NCBI RefSeq assembly: GCF_030035675.1
Contig: NC_084487.1
Location: 24,780,474 to 24,844,473 of the forward strand
Source of the DNA: Rhineura floridana
Taxonomy: Eukaryota; Chordata; Lepidosauria; Squamata; Rhineuridae
DNA length: 64,000 nt
Reading direction: 5' to 3'
In this document: positions 12,123-24,329 of the stretch, piece after piece
Layout of the letters: each line of letters starts with the position of its first letter
Numbering within the stretch: the first letter of the stretch is position 1
Notes under the pieces: generated by a model
Database searches by the model: none
The model's input: only the letters and a program-made list of their open reading frames with translations
Told to the model about the DNA's origin: nothing
Translations under genes and position numbers: made by a program

Positions 12123-13340
12123 CTCTACAGGGTAGATGCCAACAATCAATTTTTATTCATTCTTGCAACAGTGATGGACCACATCATTATGCCTGTTAAT
12201 ATGTAATGAATAATACTAGAATGAGCTGTTGTGATGGAGTGGCCTATAAATGTGGGGAAAGTAATAATAATCTGTTATAATAACTATCTCCTTGCCTAAT
12301 CTACCTCACCGAGTTGTGAGCATTTTGGAGGAAGGGGTGTACCAAATAAATAAAAAACCTGATTGCATGATGCGCTTAGTCACCTACAGTCCACTAGGGG
12401 TTGTCACAATCCTGTTTAACAGGATCTTAGTGAATTCTGAATGGTTCTGAAATTAGCAATTTTTGCCCTTGCTCTGGCCACATCATGCTGTACATTTCTG
12501 AATACACATTATTGATTGTTATTCAGATTGACCTGTTTTGGCAAGGGTTTTTTGGCTTGGCATCAATCTAGTATTGCTTTTGACTCCATTTCATTTTCGT
12601 TTGATTTTTTTTATCATCCATCATGCCATGTCCTGGTTTTAAAATTGTACTGTTTGAATGCCTCATCATAAATGTGTACTCTTTTGTTATGCCCAATGGC
12701 TGAAACAAACAAATCTGAATCTATTTAGAGTGGAAGCTGGGTTGCAGGGAGCTGCCTGTCTCAATTATGCAGGCAAGAGCTCTCTCCACTGGGTAAAGCT
12801 TGTCTTGTTTTCAGCCATCATTGCATTCACCTTGATTTATGCTTCATTCCTTACTGAACAGAGCCTTTGAAAACAAACAAGGAAGATCAGAGTTTTTAAC
12901 ACCTTTTGAAACTCTGCAGATTTTTTTGTGCATAAAGTGGAACAGCGCCAGGATTTCCCCCCTACTTGTTCTGGCATCTTGGCTCTTCTGCGATGTAAAG
13001 TAGGTTAGAAGTTGTCAAGCTGTAATATCCATTTAGTACAATACACCAGAGAAGACAGGTAATGCTTTATTTTCTTGTGGATTTTCAAATTTAGCAAGCA
13101 GAGTCGCTCCTGGTTTTCAGTCAGTGGTAGGGGGAGGGAGAGGTTCATCACAGAACATCCAGATTCACCTCAACATTGCCCAAGCAAGCAGAGCTTAAAG
13201 CCATCACTCCATACCAGGGAGCCCTATACATAAAGGCGCCCAAGAGGACTGGTGGGAAGGATTCCCCATAGCCACAGCTGCTTGAATTCCTTAGAATGGG
13301 AGGGGAACTGGATCTGGCCAGTAAGTCAGATTGTTATCTC
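12123..13340. other. Unassigned intergenic sequence
   Basis: AT-rich DNA without a convincing coding frame or known repeat. Confidence 0.4.
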
Positions 13341-13344
13341 CCCT

Positions 13345-13760
13345 CTCTGTGAATAATAATAAAAAATAATAATTTAATTTTTAGGCCGCCTATCTGGTCG
13401 AAGCCACTCTAGGCGGCGTACATATTAAATTCAATAAAATACAAAATACAGTAAATACAATAAATACAATAAAATACAAATAATCATCAGTGACAGAATA
13501 GCAGCAATTGTAATACATAGCAGCGGGGATTGAGTATATAATTAGCCCATCCCGATAGTCTCAAAGGCCTGTCCAAACAGCCAAGTTTTTAATGCTCGGC
13601 GGAAGGTATCCAGGGAAGGGGCATGTCGAAGATCGAACGGGAGGGAATTCCAGAGAGTGGGGGCCGCCACCGAAAAAGCCCTCTCTCTAGTCCCCACCAA
13701 CCTAACTACTTTTGTTGGTGGAGCAAGTTTGACAGGAGGGTGGGGTTGCGCACCTGCCAA
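13345..13760 (-). mobile_element. L2-clade LINE, 3' fragment
   Basis: The minus strand encodes the typical L2 RT C-terminus (GTRERAFSVAAPTLWNSLPF, then TFRRALKTWLFGQAF). A non-coding tail with AATAAT and AATACA repeats lies to its left. Severely 5'-truncated. Confidence 0.85.
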
Positions 13761-14137
13761 GCACCTGACATAATGGCACAGCCTGCAAAGCACTGACAAT
13801 CCACTTATCGCTGGGTCTTGCAAAGAGCTGTGCATTGGACTGTGAATGATCAGCTGATCATTCGTGCTTGCAGAGCAGTATGCGTGGGTCTTTGTAAGAC
13901 TCCAGCAATCAGTGGATCATCAGTGTTTTGCAGGCCAGGTCTTGGCATGCCGTATGCATAGCACTCTGCAAGACTCCACGATTAGCCGCACAGCGTTTTG
14001 CAGACTGCGCAGTCAGAAGTTTCAAGGAAGTCTCTGGCTCACATTCAAGTTAACTTCATCCTTGGATTTTGTGGTTGCTAACCAGAAGTTAAGCAGTTAA
14101 GCCACATATGGCAAATTAGTGTGGACAGGAGTGGGGC

Positions 14138-14480
14138 TTCTATTATTATTATTATCTTTATTTATACCCCGCCATTTTTCCAAAACTGGAACTCATGGCG
14201 GCTGCCAGATAAAAAATACATATAATTAAAAACATACAAAGTCTACATTAAAATAAGATTAAACTATTTCCAATAGTAAAACCATACACACATATAGCTA
14301 AAAAAGTTCAAACTAGTTTAAAAATGATATAATAGACATTAGCAATGCAGCACCCTTCACGCCCTATCCTTAGCCTTCAATTCCAAAGGCTTTTTGGAAC
14401 AAGAAGGTCTTTGCTTGTCGGCGGAAGGACTGCAAAGAGGAGGTCATTCTTACCTCCCTAGGGTTTGCTTTTAGTCATGG
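14138..14480 (-). mobile_element. L2-clade LINE, 3' fragment (second family)
   Basis: TTATTATTATTATTATC tail, then a 'tttataccccgccatttttcc' block and an A-rich stretch ending in a degraded RT C-terminus (plus-strand ttggaacaagaaggtctttg, complement of the KTFLF-type motif). A different subfamily from 13345-13760. Confidence 0.7.
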
Positions 14481-16080
14481 TGGTTGAGATGCTAATTCCT
14501 TGCAGGTAGGTGCAAGAGTCAGTGCGGTGCAAGGGCTAGAGTGATGGCTTTGGCTATACTATAGGAATTGGAGACAGCACCGCCACTAGACAGTTGTGAG
14601 TATAACCTCTGAGAACAGCATACTGTAATATGCCTGTACCTTTGGATGGAGTGAGGCATGCGATCAAAATGAATAAAAAGATTATTCTAGACAGCCTGTG
14701 GTGTTGTTTATGCAGTTGTCAATCTCTTTGACATGCCAGAAAATTGCTGAGGGAAAACAGTGCTCTGACTAATTTAAGGCATCTGTGAAGTGGCTAAGAT
14801 AAAACTGAGATTCATTTCCTATTGGCCATAATTCTTTCTGATGATTTGTGCCTGAACTCACCAGAGTCTTGACAGCTGGTTTAAATGCCAGAGTTCACTT
14901 TTGGGGTATGGGAAAAAATGCCACTGCACATGGGCAGAGTGCTTTCTCTCACCATTTGGACACAGTTGCTACACATCTGGAATTGGGATGGGAAAGATTT
15001 CCAGATGGAATTGTGTAACTTTTGGAAGTCTAGCAGCTGGTACCTCTCTAAACATTTGAGAAATGTAGGCTTGTGTGGGCTTTTTGATTATTTACATGCA
15101 CACATGCACACACACATGTATCTTGCTTGCAGAGACCGATGTAGGACTTTTTCTTATGCAGAAAGTGGAAGTGATGTGATTCCTGGATCCTTTGGTATCA
15201 AAATATATTCAAAAATGCTTTTAAATGGAAGACCAATGCTCTAACAGTGGGTTATTGCGGATTCCAAGAAAGTTGTTACTGGTGAGAGGTTTCTGCTACA
15301 ATTACTCATTTGGACTGTACCACCTACATTGATTCAGCTAATCCCTGGTTAGCATCTCTCATGGTGAAAGAACTGGACTTTAAGCACCTGTGAAAGTACT
15401 TGTATATTACTTTTGAAAGTTATTTCCCATTCTCTGCTCCCCCCCCTCACTCCAAGGTTAAGGTGTTCTAAAAATATTTTGATATGTTATATTTAGTTTG
15501 TTCATGACAGTTCTTAAATTGGGAAATAAAGTTACTAATTATATTTTTTTAAAGGAAAACATTTTTTTAAAGGTGAATTAACATATCAGAGCTGAATTTG
15601 GATATAGTGAATTCTAGCTTTGTGCACATAGTTTCATGCTTCAGGTGAGCTTCTAGCCATGTGCTCCTATGATCTTCAGCTAGACACATACACACACACA
15701 CACCACACTCCTGTGTTTTAATCCCTTAAGGGTATCTTCATGGACTCAAAAGCAGGAGATGAGTAAATCTATGTGAACATTGTCCTTCACAGCAGACACT
15801 GGCAAGTGCAGGAAAAAATGTATGAAAGCTGGCAGGTGACTTAACTAATAAGAGATCTGGTGGAAAACAGAAATTGTAGCCAGACACTAAGAGGAAGGAA
15901 TGCTGATGTACCCTTTCCTGAGTGCTTTCTTGGTCCTCCTGAGTGAACAGTCTCAAACCAAATAGTTAGCAATTTACACTACCTAGTAATTTTGGAGGAA
16001 AAAAACTCGTGGTCATTTTACATTTGTTATGTTTCATTGTAGAAGTTCACTATAGCAATCTGAAGTTGCTAACTAACCAT
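14481..16080. other. Unassigned intergenic sequence
   Basis: No gene or dispersed repeat recognised. A short CA run lies near 15688-15703. Confidence 0.4.
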
Positions 16081-16084
16081 CTTT

Positions 16085-16617
16085 AAAACCATCCAAGTTG
16101 GGGGCCATCACTGCCTCCTCTCAGAGCAAGTTCCATAGCTTAACTATGCCCTGCATGAAGAAGTACTTTCTTTTATCTGTCCTGAATCTTCCAGCATTCA
16201 GCTTCATTGGATGTCCATCACTTCTAATGCTATGAGAGAGGGAGAAAAACTTCTCTCTATCCATTCTCTCCATGACTTGCATAAGTTTATACACTTCTAT
16301 CATGTCACCTCTTACATTTTCTCTAAACTAAAAAGCCCCAACTGCTGCAACCTTTCCTCATAGGGGAGTCACTCCATCCCTTAATCATTCTGGTTGCCCT
16401 TTTCTGAACCTTTTCCACTTTTACAATATCCTTTTTGAGGTGAGGTGACCAGAACTGTATACAGTACAGTATTCCAAATGCAGTTGCATCATAGATTTCT
16501 ATAACAGCATTGTAATATCAGTAGTTTTATTTTCAGTACCTTTCCTAGTGATCCCCAGCATGGAATTTGCCTTTTTCACACTTGCCTCACACTGGGTCGA
16601 CATCTTCATTGATGTTT
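16085..16617 (-). mobile_element. CR1-type LINE fragment
   Basis: Same family and orientation as 3126-4035, covering its middle (gaagaagtactttcttttat) to the tcgacatcttcattgatg segment. It meets a plus-strand copy of the same family at 16620. Confidence 0.8.
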
Positions 16618-16619
16618 AG

Positions 16620-16995
16620 CGATAAAAGAAAGTATTTCTTCATGCAGCACACAGTTAAGCTATGGAACTTGCACCGAGAGGAGGCAGTGATAGCCACCAA
16701 CTTGCTGCCCTGGGCTCCTATGGGGAGGAAAGTAAATAAATATTAATAAAATAAAACAGGATTAGCTAAATTCATGGAGAATAAGAGTATCAATGGCTGT
16801 TAGCCATGATGGCTATGCTCTGCCTCCACAGTTGGAGTCAGTATGCTTTTGAATATTAGTTTTGGAAACTGCAGGAGCAGTGCTCAGGTCCTGCTGGTGA
16901 GCTTCTCATAGGCATCTGGTTGGCCACTGTGAGAACAGGATGCTGGACCAGGTGGGCCATTGACCTGACCCAGCAGGCTCTTCTTATGTCCATTA
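16620..16995 (+). mobile_element. CR1-type LINE fragment, inverted to its neighbour
   Basis: Plus-strand 3' end of the same CR1 family (gaaagtatttcttcatgcag through gaacaggatgctggaccagg). A short L2-tail piece (ctgccctgggctcctatggg, 16707-16760) is inserted in it. Confidence 0.8.
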
Positions 16996-16999
16996 TGTC

Positions 17000-17160
17000 A
17001 TTTCTTATTTCTGAAGGATGAGCAACAGAAGACTTAGGGGAAATATGACAACCTTTCTAGTACTTGAAGAGTGCTATCATACAAGGAAGGGCCAGGATCT
17101 CTTCTTGATAATTTCAGAGTCTATGATTCTATGATATTTAAGAAATAATATTGGAGGTGT
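17000..17160 (+). mobile_element. CR1 LINE, 3' end fragment
   Basis: Plus-strand CR1 pieces (gaagacttaggggaaatatg, ggaagggccaggatctcttc), finishing in tctatgattctatgat, the CR1 terminal repeat. Confidence 0.7.
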
Positions 17161-17507
17161 CTGATGGCCACTTCAAAAAGACTTCAGTATTGTTGCCCTA
17201 CAAACAGCAAGTATGAGCTTGGGTTCAAGGCTGGGTCAACTGCCACTGCAGTTGACTGAGAGAATGGCTCTAATGGGGCCCAGTTACAGTCTTCATAAAA
17301 ATGTAGGAAGGAAGCCAGGCCATAAATAATATGGTCTTCAATTTCTGTATACTAATGCCCAAAGTATGAGAAACAAACAAGATGAACTTGAACTCTTAAT
17401 GCAGGAGGCTAAATATGACTTGATAGGTATAACTGAAACTTGGGATGACTCCCATGACTAGAATACAGCATGAAGGATATAACTTGTTCAAAAAGAACAG
17501 AAGGAAT

Positions 17508-18862
17508 TGTCCAGTTCAGAGCGAGAACCACCAGTCGGAGATGAGGGTGCAATCAATTCTTGTTTTATTAAAGTAACGGATACATCAAAGGCTGTGCACC
17601 TCATAGAAACCCCTATGCTAACTCACTACAATCCCTAACTGCACTCTAGACATGCTCTGCAACTTGTGAGGAAAGTTGACTCAGCACCCACTTCCAGGCA
17701 TGGTAGCCTCAAATAGGAGAGATCTTGGGGCGTAACCTCTCCGTTGCACACACGCCCCCTTCTGCCCTGTCCGCTTCTCCCGATGTCATGAGTGCAGTGA
17801 GGGGGGGCGAGCCTCCGAGGGCTCATCGGAAAGCACAAGTTCCTGATCGGCAGGTGGGAGAGCGGAGGGTGGGGAAGCGTTGGGTGTTTCTAAGATACTG
17901 CTTGGTGAAGGAGGAGTGTCTGCTCTCTCAGGAGCATCCCCCAACAGTCCCGTGGGAGTGCTGGGGGGCTGAGCGCTGTCCCATTGAGGGGCAGGACCAG
18001 CCATGGGAACTGGCGGGGCGGGCGACTTGCTCTCTTCCCCAAGGTTGGGGTTAGACTCAACAACAGCTGGATCGTCCATGCTCCCTAACGGCTGAGGCTT
18101 CTGAAACTCATGCCTTCCCCCTCCTTCCTTGGGAAGGAGGCTGGGGATGCTTTCACACTGCACTTTATTCCATTATTCTGACGATCTATTTCCTGTTAAA
18201 TTGTGCATAAAATTTGAGCTTTCACACGACATAACGGGTAGCTCCGGAATTCTGGTGGAATTTAGTGGAAGTTTAGCGCTAATTTTCGCAATAAATGATA
18301 CCACAAAAATTCCGATAGCAGGCTGGGAACCCGGAAGATTGCGGGAGTTTTGCGCTAGCTGCCGCTGCTCAAGTGACAGCCATCCCAGCATGCAGTACAT
18401 TCCCGCCTTTACCAACAGCCGTCCCAGCATGCAGCCTTCGTGCGCTGCCGCGCTGCCAGCGCAGCGCCTCCCAGCCGATCCCAGCTGCTCCTGAGAGCAG
18501 CCTGTGCTGCTGCTGCTTGTGCTCAACCAGAGCCTCTGCTGCTGTGCTACCGCGCCTCTCCGCTGATCGCAATCGCGCCTCTCCGCTGATCACGATCGCG
18601 CCTCTTTCAAACCCCCCACACACAGAAGGAACAAGCAGAGCTTTTGAATTGAAAAGGCGGGAAAAGAAGCAGTTTTCTAACTGCCGCGGTAGGTGAGAGT
18701 GCTGTGTGAAAGACCATTGCGCGAAATGCCGCTAAATTGATAGTGCAGTGTGAAAGGGATTTTTGAAATCTGGAATGAAGCGCTAGATTTTTAATCCGTT
18801 AAACTAGCGCTATTAGCCCCATGTGTGAAAGCAGCCTGGGTCCATCACCCCTGGGCTCAACA
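17508..18862 (-). mobile_element. LTR-type retroelement remnant inside the CR1
   Basis: The insert begins TGTCCAG and ends CTCAACA. It is flanked by 5-bp repeats ggaat (17503-17507 and 18863-18867), the TG...CA plus 5-bp pattern of LTR elements. Minus-strand reading gives a proline- and serine-rich open stretch (18163-17786) and then an LTR-like end with AATAAA in the complement near 17560. Family unknown. It is broken and incomplete, and it hosts a smaller element at 18149-18832. Confidence 0.5.
18149..18832. mobile_element. Non-autonomous TIR element with CTTTCACAC subterminal repeats
   Basis: The ends are inverted (left TGCTTTCACAC, right GTGTGAAAGCA). CTTTCACAC recurs at 18150 and 18219 and, inverted, at 18704, 18748 and 18823. 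TTTCACACTGCACT at the left has an exact inverted match at 18742-18755. The core is GC-rich with several AGCGCTA palindromes. No transposase frame. Repeated subterminal motifs resemble hAT non-autonomous elements, but the target duplication is not clean and the superfamily is unresolved. Confidence 0.6.
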
Positions 18863-19610
18863 GGAATAGAAAGGGAGGCAGAGTTGCACTATATGTTAAA
18901 AATATATATCCTTGCACAGAAATACAGGATGATGAGCTTAGTAGCGCCACCATCTGGATTAAAGTAAATGGGGCAAGGAATAAAAGGAACATGGTGGTTG
19001 GAGTCTACTACCGACCAATCAAAGAGAAGACGTGAATGAAACTTTTGAAAAGCAAATTGCCAATGTTTCAAGGAGGCATGATGCAGTAGTAATGGGAGAC
19101 TTCAATTACCCTGATATCTGTTGGGAGACAGATTCTGCCAAATGCAGCCCCTCCAAGAGATTCCTGACTTGTGTTGGAGATAACTTTCTCCTACAGAAAG
19201 TAGAGGAAGCAATTAGAAGATCAGCTATCCTTCTCTTGATTCTAACCAATAGAGATTGAGGGAAGATATGACAGCATTCTTCAAATACTTGAAAGGTTGC
19301 CACACAGAGGAGGGCCAGGATCTCTTCCCGAGCATCCCAGAGTGCAGAACACAGACTAATGGGTTCAAGTTGCAAGAAGCCAGATTTTGACTGAACATCA
19401 GGAAAAACTTCCTAACTGTTAGAGCGGTATGACAATGGAACCAATTCCCTAGGGAAGTGGTAGGCTGTCCAACACTGGAGGCCTTCAAGACGCAGCTGGA
19501 CAGCCACATGTCAGGTATGCTTTAATTTGGATTCCTGCATTCAGCAAGGGGTTGGACTCAACGACCTTATAGGCCCCTTTCAGCTCTACTGTTTTATGAT
19601 TCTAAGCACT

Positions 19611-20885
19611 GTTTGGGAAAATGTTGATCACCATGGAGTCAAACTAGATGTAACAATGGCGTCCATGTTTGTCGTTCATGTATTGGCCACCCAAAGTTTC
19701 TTCCTCAAACCATGTGCATTAGTGGAAGTGAGTCAGGCTGAGAGAGAGATACCTGGACTCATGGAGTGGTTGGGTGGGCAGAGGGTATAGATCCCCTCAC
19801 CCACATATCTCTTTAATGATAAAAAAGAACCCAACCCCAATCCCTACTCTACACATGAATGAGGCAGACATATCTATAAACAAACATGGTTGCCACCATC
19901 ATGTCTAGCTTGGCCGATGTAGTTCACAGCCAATGCAAAAGTAATTGGGTAATTCAGGAGAGGGACTTCTAGAACATACTAACAGCCTAATGCTTGTTCA
20001 GTGAGACTTACCTCCAGGTAAGTGTGTATAAGAATGTATGTGTGCATGCACGCAAATGAATCTGCACAACTTTTCCCCAGCCACTTACTAATTTATTTTA
20101 TCATTTAAATACAGTGCCAGAGCAATGTAGTAGACAGAGTAATGGACTTGGTCTGAGGATGACTGGATTTCTCATCCCCATTCACTCATAAAGCTCATCT
20201 TAGTCAAATTATTGTACATATCCAACTCGCATTATGGTGCATGTTCACACTCAGACACACTGCATGGTTTATGAATATGACATGATATATTTTCACCTCA
20301 CTTTTCTTTCTGAGTTCTTCCCCTTTCATCTTTGCGACAACTCTGTGAGGTAGGTTAGGCTGAGAGTTGGTTCAGTCAAGCTGCACAAGTATTTTTTAGC
20401 TGTTCCTATCTTTTTAATGTTATTTTAATGTTTAAATGTTATTTTAAATGACAAGATTAAGGTTTTTGAACTATTTATAACTGTTGTAAAATGCTTTGTG
20501 AGGGCAGGAACTCTGAAAGGCAGGTTAAAAATCTGTTAAATACATTTAAATCAAGCTTGTGGATTCAAAATAACTGTTTGTATTGGTAATGCATGTACAT
20601 AAGCAGCAGTTCTTGCCAATAGATTGAAGGGAGGTGGGGTGGGTGGGAAGGAATGTTGGGGGCCCAATCTGCATACAGTGTACTGGACCCAGGAAATCCT
20701 GTTGGCACCCCTCATCACAATAGGCTCCTGTTTCTGTTAATTTGACCCTACCTAGCCAGGGCTAGCCCATGACATTCTGCTGTCTAAGGCATCAGAAAGG
20801 GGGCTTCCAAACTGTTGCTATTTTGGGGTGGGATTCAGTCACATACCAGCAAAATCAGGTTGTGCAGCTAGAGTTGATTTACTAT
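19611..20885. other. Mostly unassigned sequence with old repeat scraps
   Basis: No gene seen. 19985-20035 resembles half of the family B palindrome. 20280-20370 resembles a SINE body, and 20398-20540 an old L2 3' UTR. Confidence 0.35.
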
Positions 20886-20948
20886 TTATTATTATTTATT
20901 AGATTTATATCCCATCCTTCCTCCCAGTAGGAGCCCAGGGCAGACACT
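20886..20948 (-). mobile_element. L2 3' tail fragment
   Basis: ttattattatttattagatt followed by the 'atatcccatccttcctccc' block, the 3' terminus of the L2 family at 4062. Confidence 0.65.
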
Positions 20949-21139
20949 CTTGTGCAACAAACCCACTTCCTGCCCTCCATAGGACTTCTTACCATGAGGA
21001 AAGTGATTGGAAAATGCATCGGAAAGGGTAGGGTAAAAATTGCTTGATGCAATGTCCTATAATGTCCTCACAAATAAATCGGAATGAATACTCAATAAAC
21101 AGATCATCTGGAAGCGACATCTAATGGGAGTAAAAATAA

Positions 21140-21265
21140 TAATGCATCTGTATTGGAATTGTTTTTAGATGTTTGTTTTCATTGTTTTATCATTTGTATG
21201 TTTGCTGCTCTGGACTTCTTTGGGAGGAAGGGTGGATTTAAATTTAACAAATAAAATTTATTATT
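21140..21265 (+). mobile_element. L2 3' tail fragment
   Basis: Plus-strand L2 end: T-rich UTR, tgctgctctggacttctttg, ggaggaagggtgg, then AAATAAAATTTA. Confidence 0.6.
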
Positions 21266-21270
21266 CATTT

Positions 21271-21725
21271 TCTTTACAACATTTACACCTCAACTCTGCC
21301 TCACTTTGGCTAATGGTAGGGCTGGCCTAGCAGGGATCCAATGCTAAGCAACATTCTTTCATTCTCTCTCCAAAGATCCATTTTACTCCCAAATAGCAAA
21401 CCTTAATCTCTCTACTTTCTTTAATGCATTCTCCCTCAACAATCATTCTTTTTGTATTTATGTTGACATGAAGCAAAAGAGATTAGGCTTAGCTCTTTGC
21501 ATGGGTGTTAGATAAGGACAGCAAATGAGTCGGCAGGGAGGAAAGGAGGGAATTTGCCTTACAGTATCCAGTGGGGGAGGGGTGGAGAAAGAAGGGGGAA
21601 GGGAAACATCTGCTCTCACTATTTTATTGTTTAAATTCAGTTAATGATAGGGAATGCTTCAATGCGTTCTCAGTTCTGTGTCCACTTGGTGGTCCCCCTC
21701 CTTTGCTTTCTGCTCGCTGGGCTTC

Positions 21726-21769
<44 letters not shown>

Positions 21770-22029
21770 AAAAGTAACAAAGGATATCCTCAGCTGAAAA
21801 TGCCTGCTCTATCCTGGACTACTTTAGCAAATCTAAATTTAGATGGTAGTTGGGGGAAAGGACCTGCCAGTGGGCATTAATTAGTATGAATTCACTGTGG
21901 CTTGTTTCATAAATTGGAGGAAAATCATGCGGTTTATCAGAAAGCAATAATAATAAAATAAAAGATGAACCAAGAGTTGGAGTTTAGAAATAATAAATTA
22001 TATGTTAGGGCATATCTAAGATAGAGTTG
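21271..22029. other. Unassigned intergenic sequence
   Basis: Apart from the GCT repeat, no gene or repeat recognised. A near-duplication (gagttggagtttagaaataa / gagttgggagttagaaataa, about 21971 and 22024) followed by ttagatgttagggtaaatct is visible. Confidence 0.4.
21731..21769 (+). repeat. (GCT)13 trinucleotide repeat
   Basis: Thirteen uninterrupted GCT (CTG/CAG) units in intergenic DNA, with one GTT-shifted unit just before. It gives polyalanine or polycysteine in two frames, but no gene context supports coding. Confidence 0.95.
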
Positions 22030-22069
22030 GGAGTTAGAAATAACAAATTAGATGTTAGGGTAAATCTTA

Positions 22070-23742
22070 TCTTGTTTTAATGACAGGGTCATATCCCATT
22101 TGTCTGAATATGCCCAAAATGAGCGAGGTACTGCAGGGCTCAGTCCTGGGCCCAGTGCTCTTTATTAATAAGTTGGATGAGGAGGTACAGGGAATGCTTA
22201 TCAAAATTGCAGATGATACAAAATTTGGAGGGCTAGGTAATACCCTGGAGAACAGAAACAATATTCAGAGTGATACTGATATGCTGGAGCTTTGGGCTGA
22301 AATTTGATAGAGATAAGTGCAAAGAATCTACATCCAGGACAAAGAAACGACATGCACAGTTATAAGATGGGGGCTACTTGGGTCAGCAATACTACATGCG
22401 AGAAGGATCTTGGAACAAGCTAAAAAAGAGCCAACAGTGCGATGAGGCTGCAAAAAAGGGCAAATGCTATTTTAGGCTGTATTAACAGAAGTATAGTTTC
22501 CAAATTGCATCCAGTACAAGTTCCCCTCCATTCAGCACTGGTTAGGCCTCATCTTAAGTACTTTGTCCAGTTCTGGACACTGCACCTTGGGCTCATTCAC
22601 ATAAGAGCTGAACTCCATATTAAAGACTAAGCTTTTGCCTTTGCAATAGATTTGCAACGTTCACACTCCTACCTTCCAATCCTCTGTTTTCCGTTCATAA
22701 GGGAAAGGATCAATCACCAATCAATCAGCTTCCTACTGACCACGCCCTCTTAGGTCAAACTACCACTTCCTCTGGTTACCTTGGCAACCAAGCATGCTTA
22801 GTTTGTTCCAGAGTAAGTTTCATTTAAAAAAAGACAAAATCTGAAGTGCAATTATTTGTATTTTCACAATCCAGCTGAAATACAAATATTTGTTTGAACA
22901 GTGTTATGCTTTTTTGCACAAGTTAGGAGGCAAAGAAAAATAAAGCATTGTTTGCAGCAGGCTTGAAGAATGGGAGCCAGCTGAAATGACATGAACAATG
23001 GGAGGAGGAGGGAGTGGGCATGGAGAGGGGAATGACTGACACACCCACCTAAATGCAATGGAGCAAAGTGTCTGCAAGACCTAGAGATATGAATTGGAGA
23101 CACTTTTTCCTTCCCTTTTCAGATTATAAATTGATTGGTTTGATATGGGGAAACTGTGATAGCTGCTGATTGCCTGCTGACTGCTTTCAATGTCATGTGA
23201 ACCATCCGAATTAAATGGGGATGCAAATAGCACCTATCTCACAGTAAGTTGCTTTGTGAACCAGCCCAAGGATGCAGACAAACTGGAACAGGTTCAGAGG
23301 AGGGCAACAAGGATGATCAGTGGAAACAAAGCCCAATGAGGAGAGATTGAAAGAATTTGGCATGTTTAGCCATGATAAGAGAAGACTGAGGGGAGCTATG
23401 ATAGCATTCTTCAAGTACTTGAAAGGCTGTCACACAGAGGAGGGCTAGGATCTCTTTTCAAACATCCCAGAGTGCAGGACACTGAATAATGGGCTCAAGT
23501 TACAGGAAGCCAGATTTCGGCTAAACATCAGGAAAAACTTCCTAACTGTTAGAGCCGTACAACAATGGAACCAATGACCCAGTGAGGTGGTGCACCGTCC
23601 AACACTGGAGGTATTAAAGAGGCAGCTGGACAGCCACCTGTCGGGTATGCTTTGACTTGGATTCCTGTTGAGCAGGGGGTTGGATTCGATGGCCTTATAG
23701 GTTCCTTCCATCTCTGCTATTGTATGATGGTATGATTCTACA
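22070..23742 (+). mobile_element. CR1 LINE with nested TIR element
   Basis: The plus-strand CR1 RT part encodes VLQGSVLGPVLF, then IADDTKFGG (catalytic YADD equivalent, degraded to IADD). After the insert at 22589-23267 it resumes with aaggatgcagacaaactgga and runs to the CR1 terminus at 23742 (ttgtatgatggtatgattct). Several stops and frame changes. Confidence 0.85.
22589..23267. mobile_element. Non-autonomous TIR element inside CR1
   Basis: A 679-bp insert with inverted ends (left GGGCTCATTCACATAAG, right complement GGGCTGGTTCACAAAGC). It interrupts a CR1 that reads straight across. No coding capacity. Superfamily not determined; the flanks do not give an unambiguous duplication. Confidence 0.6.
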
Positions 23743-24329
23743 GACATAATGGAAGCATTGAATCAAAAGCTGCCCCCACAGGCCACAAATTGCTATATAG
23801 TTTCTCTTATGGGTAAAGCTCTGGATTCACTTTATTTAAATAAGAAGTTGAGAATTCTCCGCATGCTCACTTGAAGCAAACCTGTAAAGGTCCAAAGTGA
23901 GTGTCGGTATTAGGTTGGAATGTGACAGACACAGTTAAGACTGTGAAGAGACTCCCAGCTAGATTGGGCACAGCAAAAGTTATTTTCAAGTTTGTCAAAA
24001 ATATATGAAGCACATTTATCAGAAAGATATTTCTTATTTGTAAATTAACTTTTTAAACAAAAATATGGTTGGAGAGAAAAAATTATGAATGGGTCTGTTA
24101 GCACTTTTTTTACATAAAAGTGACTCTTGTGGGATGATTGATTAAATTGAACGTATATGGATTGATTAAAAAGCTGATAGTGTGTGCGGACAGAATGGAT
24201 GGACAGATAATGTTGTGGATAAAATGTGCAATTGCCTGGCTTTTTGTGGGCCTTGAGTCATGTGCCTGGGAGAGAGGACTCAGAGCCAAGTGGGGAGACT
24301 TGAGGGGGTCCCAATCAGTGTAGTGATGG
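23743..24329. other. Unassigned intergenic sequence
   Basis: No gene or repeat recognised. Confidence 0.4.

Larger units (their letters stand above)
17330..19610 (+). mobile_element. CR1 LINE with internal deletion and a nested insertion
   Basis: Plus-strand CR1. 17340-17506 encodes the start of the AP endonuclease (NAQSMRNKQDELELL, DLIGITETW). After the insertion, 18868-19255 continues it ([20 protein letters not shown]). At 19256 the sequence jumps to the RT C-terminal and 3' end (ctgaacatcaggaaaaactt) and finishes with the CR1 terminus (ctactgttttatgattcta). Most of the RT is therefore missing. Stops and indels are scattered through the copy. Confidence 0.85.

Noticed and set aside
18120-18700. 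CpG-rich frames of 84-121 residues as coding exons
   Set aside because: They lie inside a non-autonomous TIR element with palindromic motifs and match no protein family I know.
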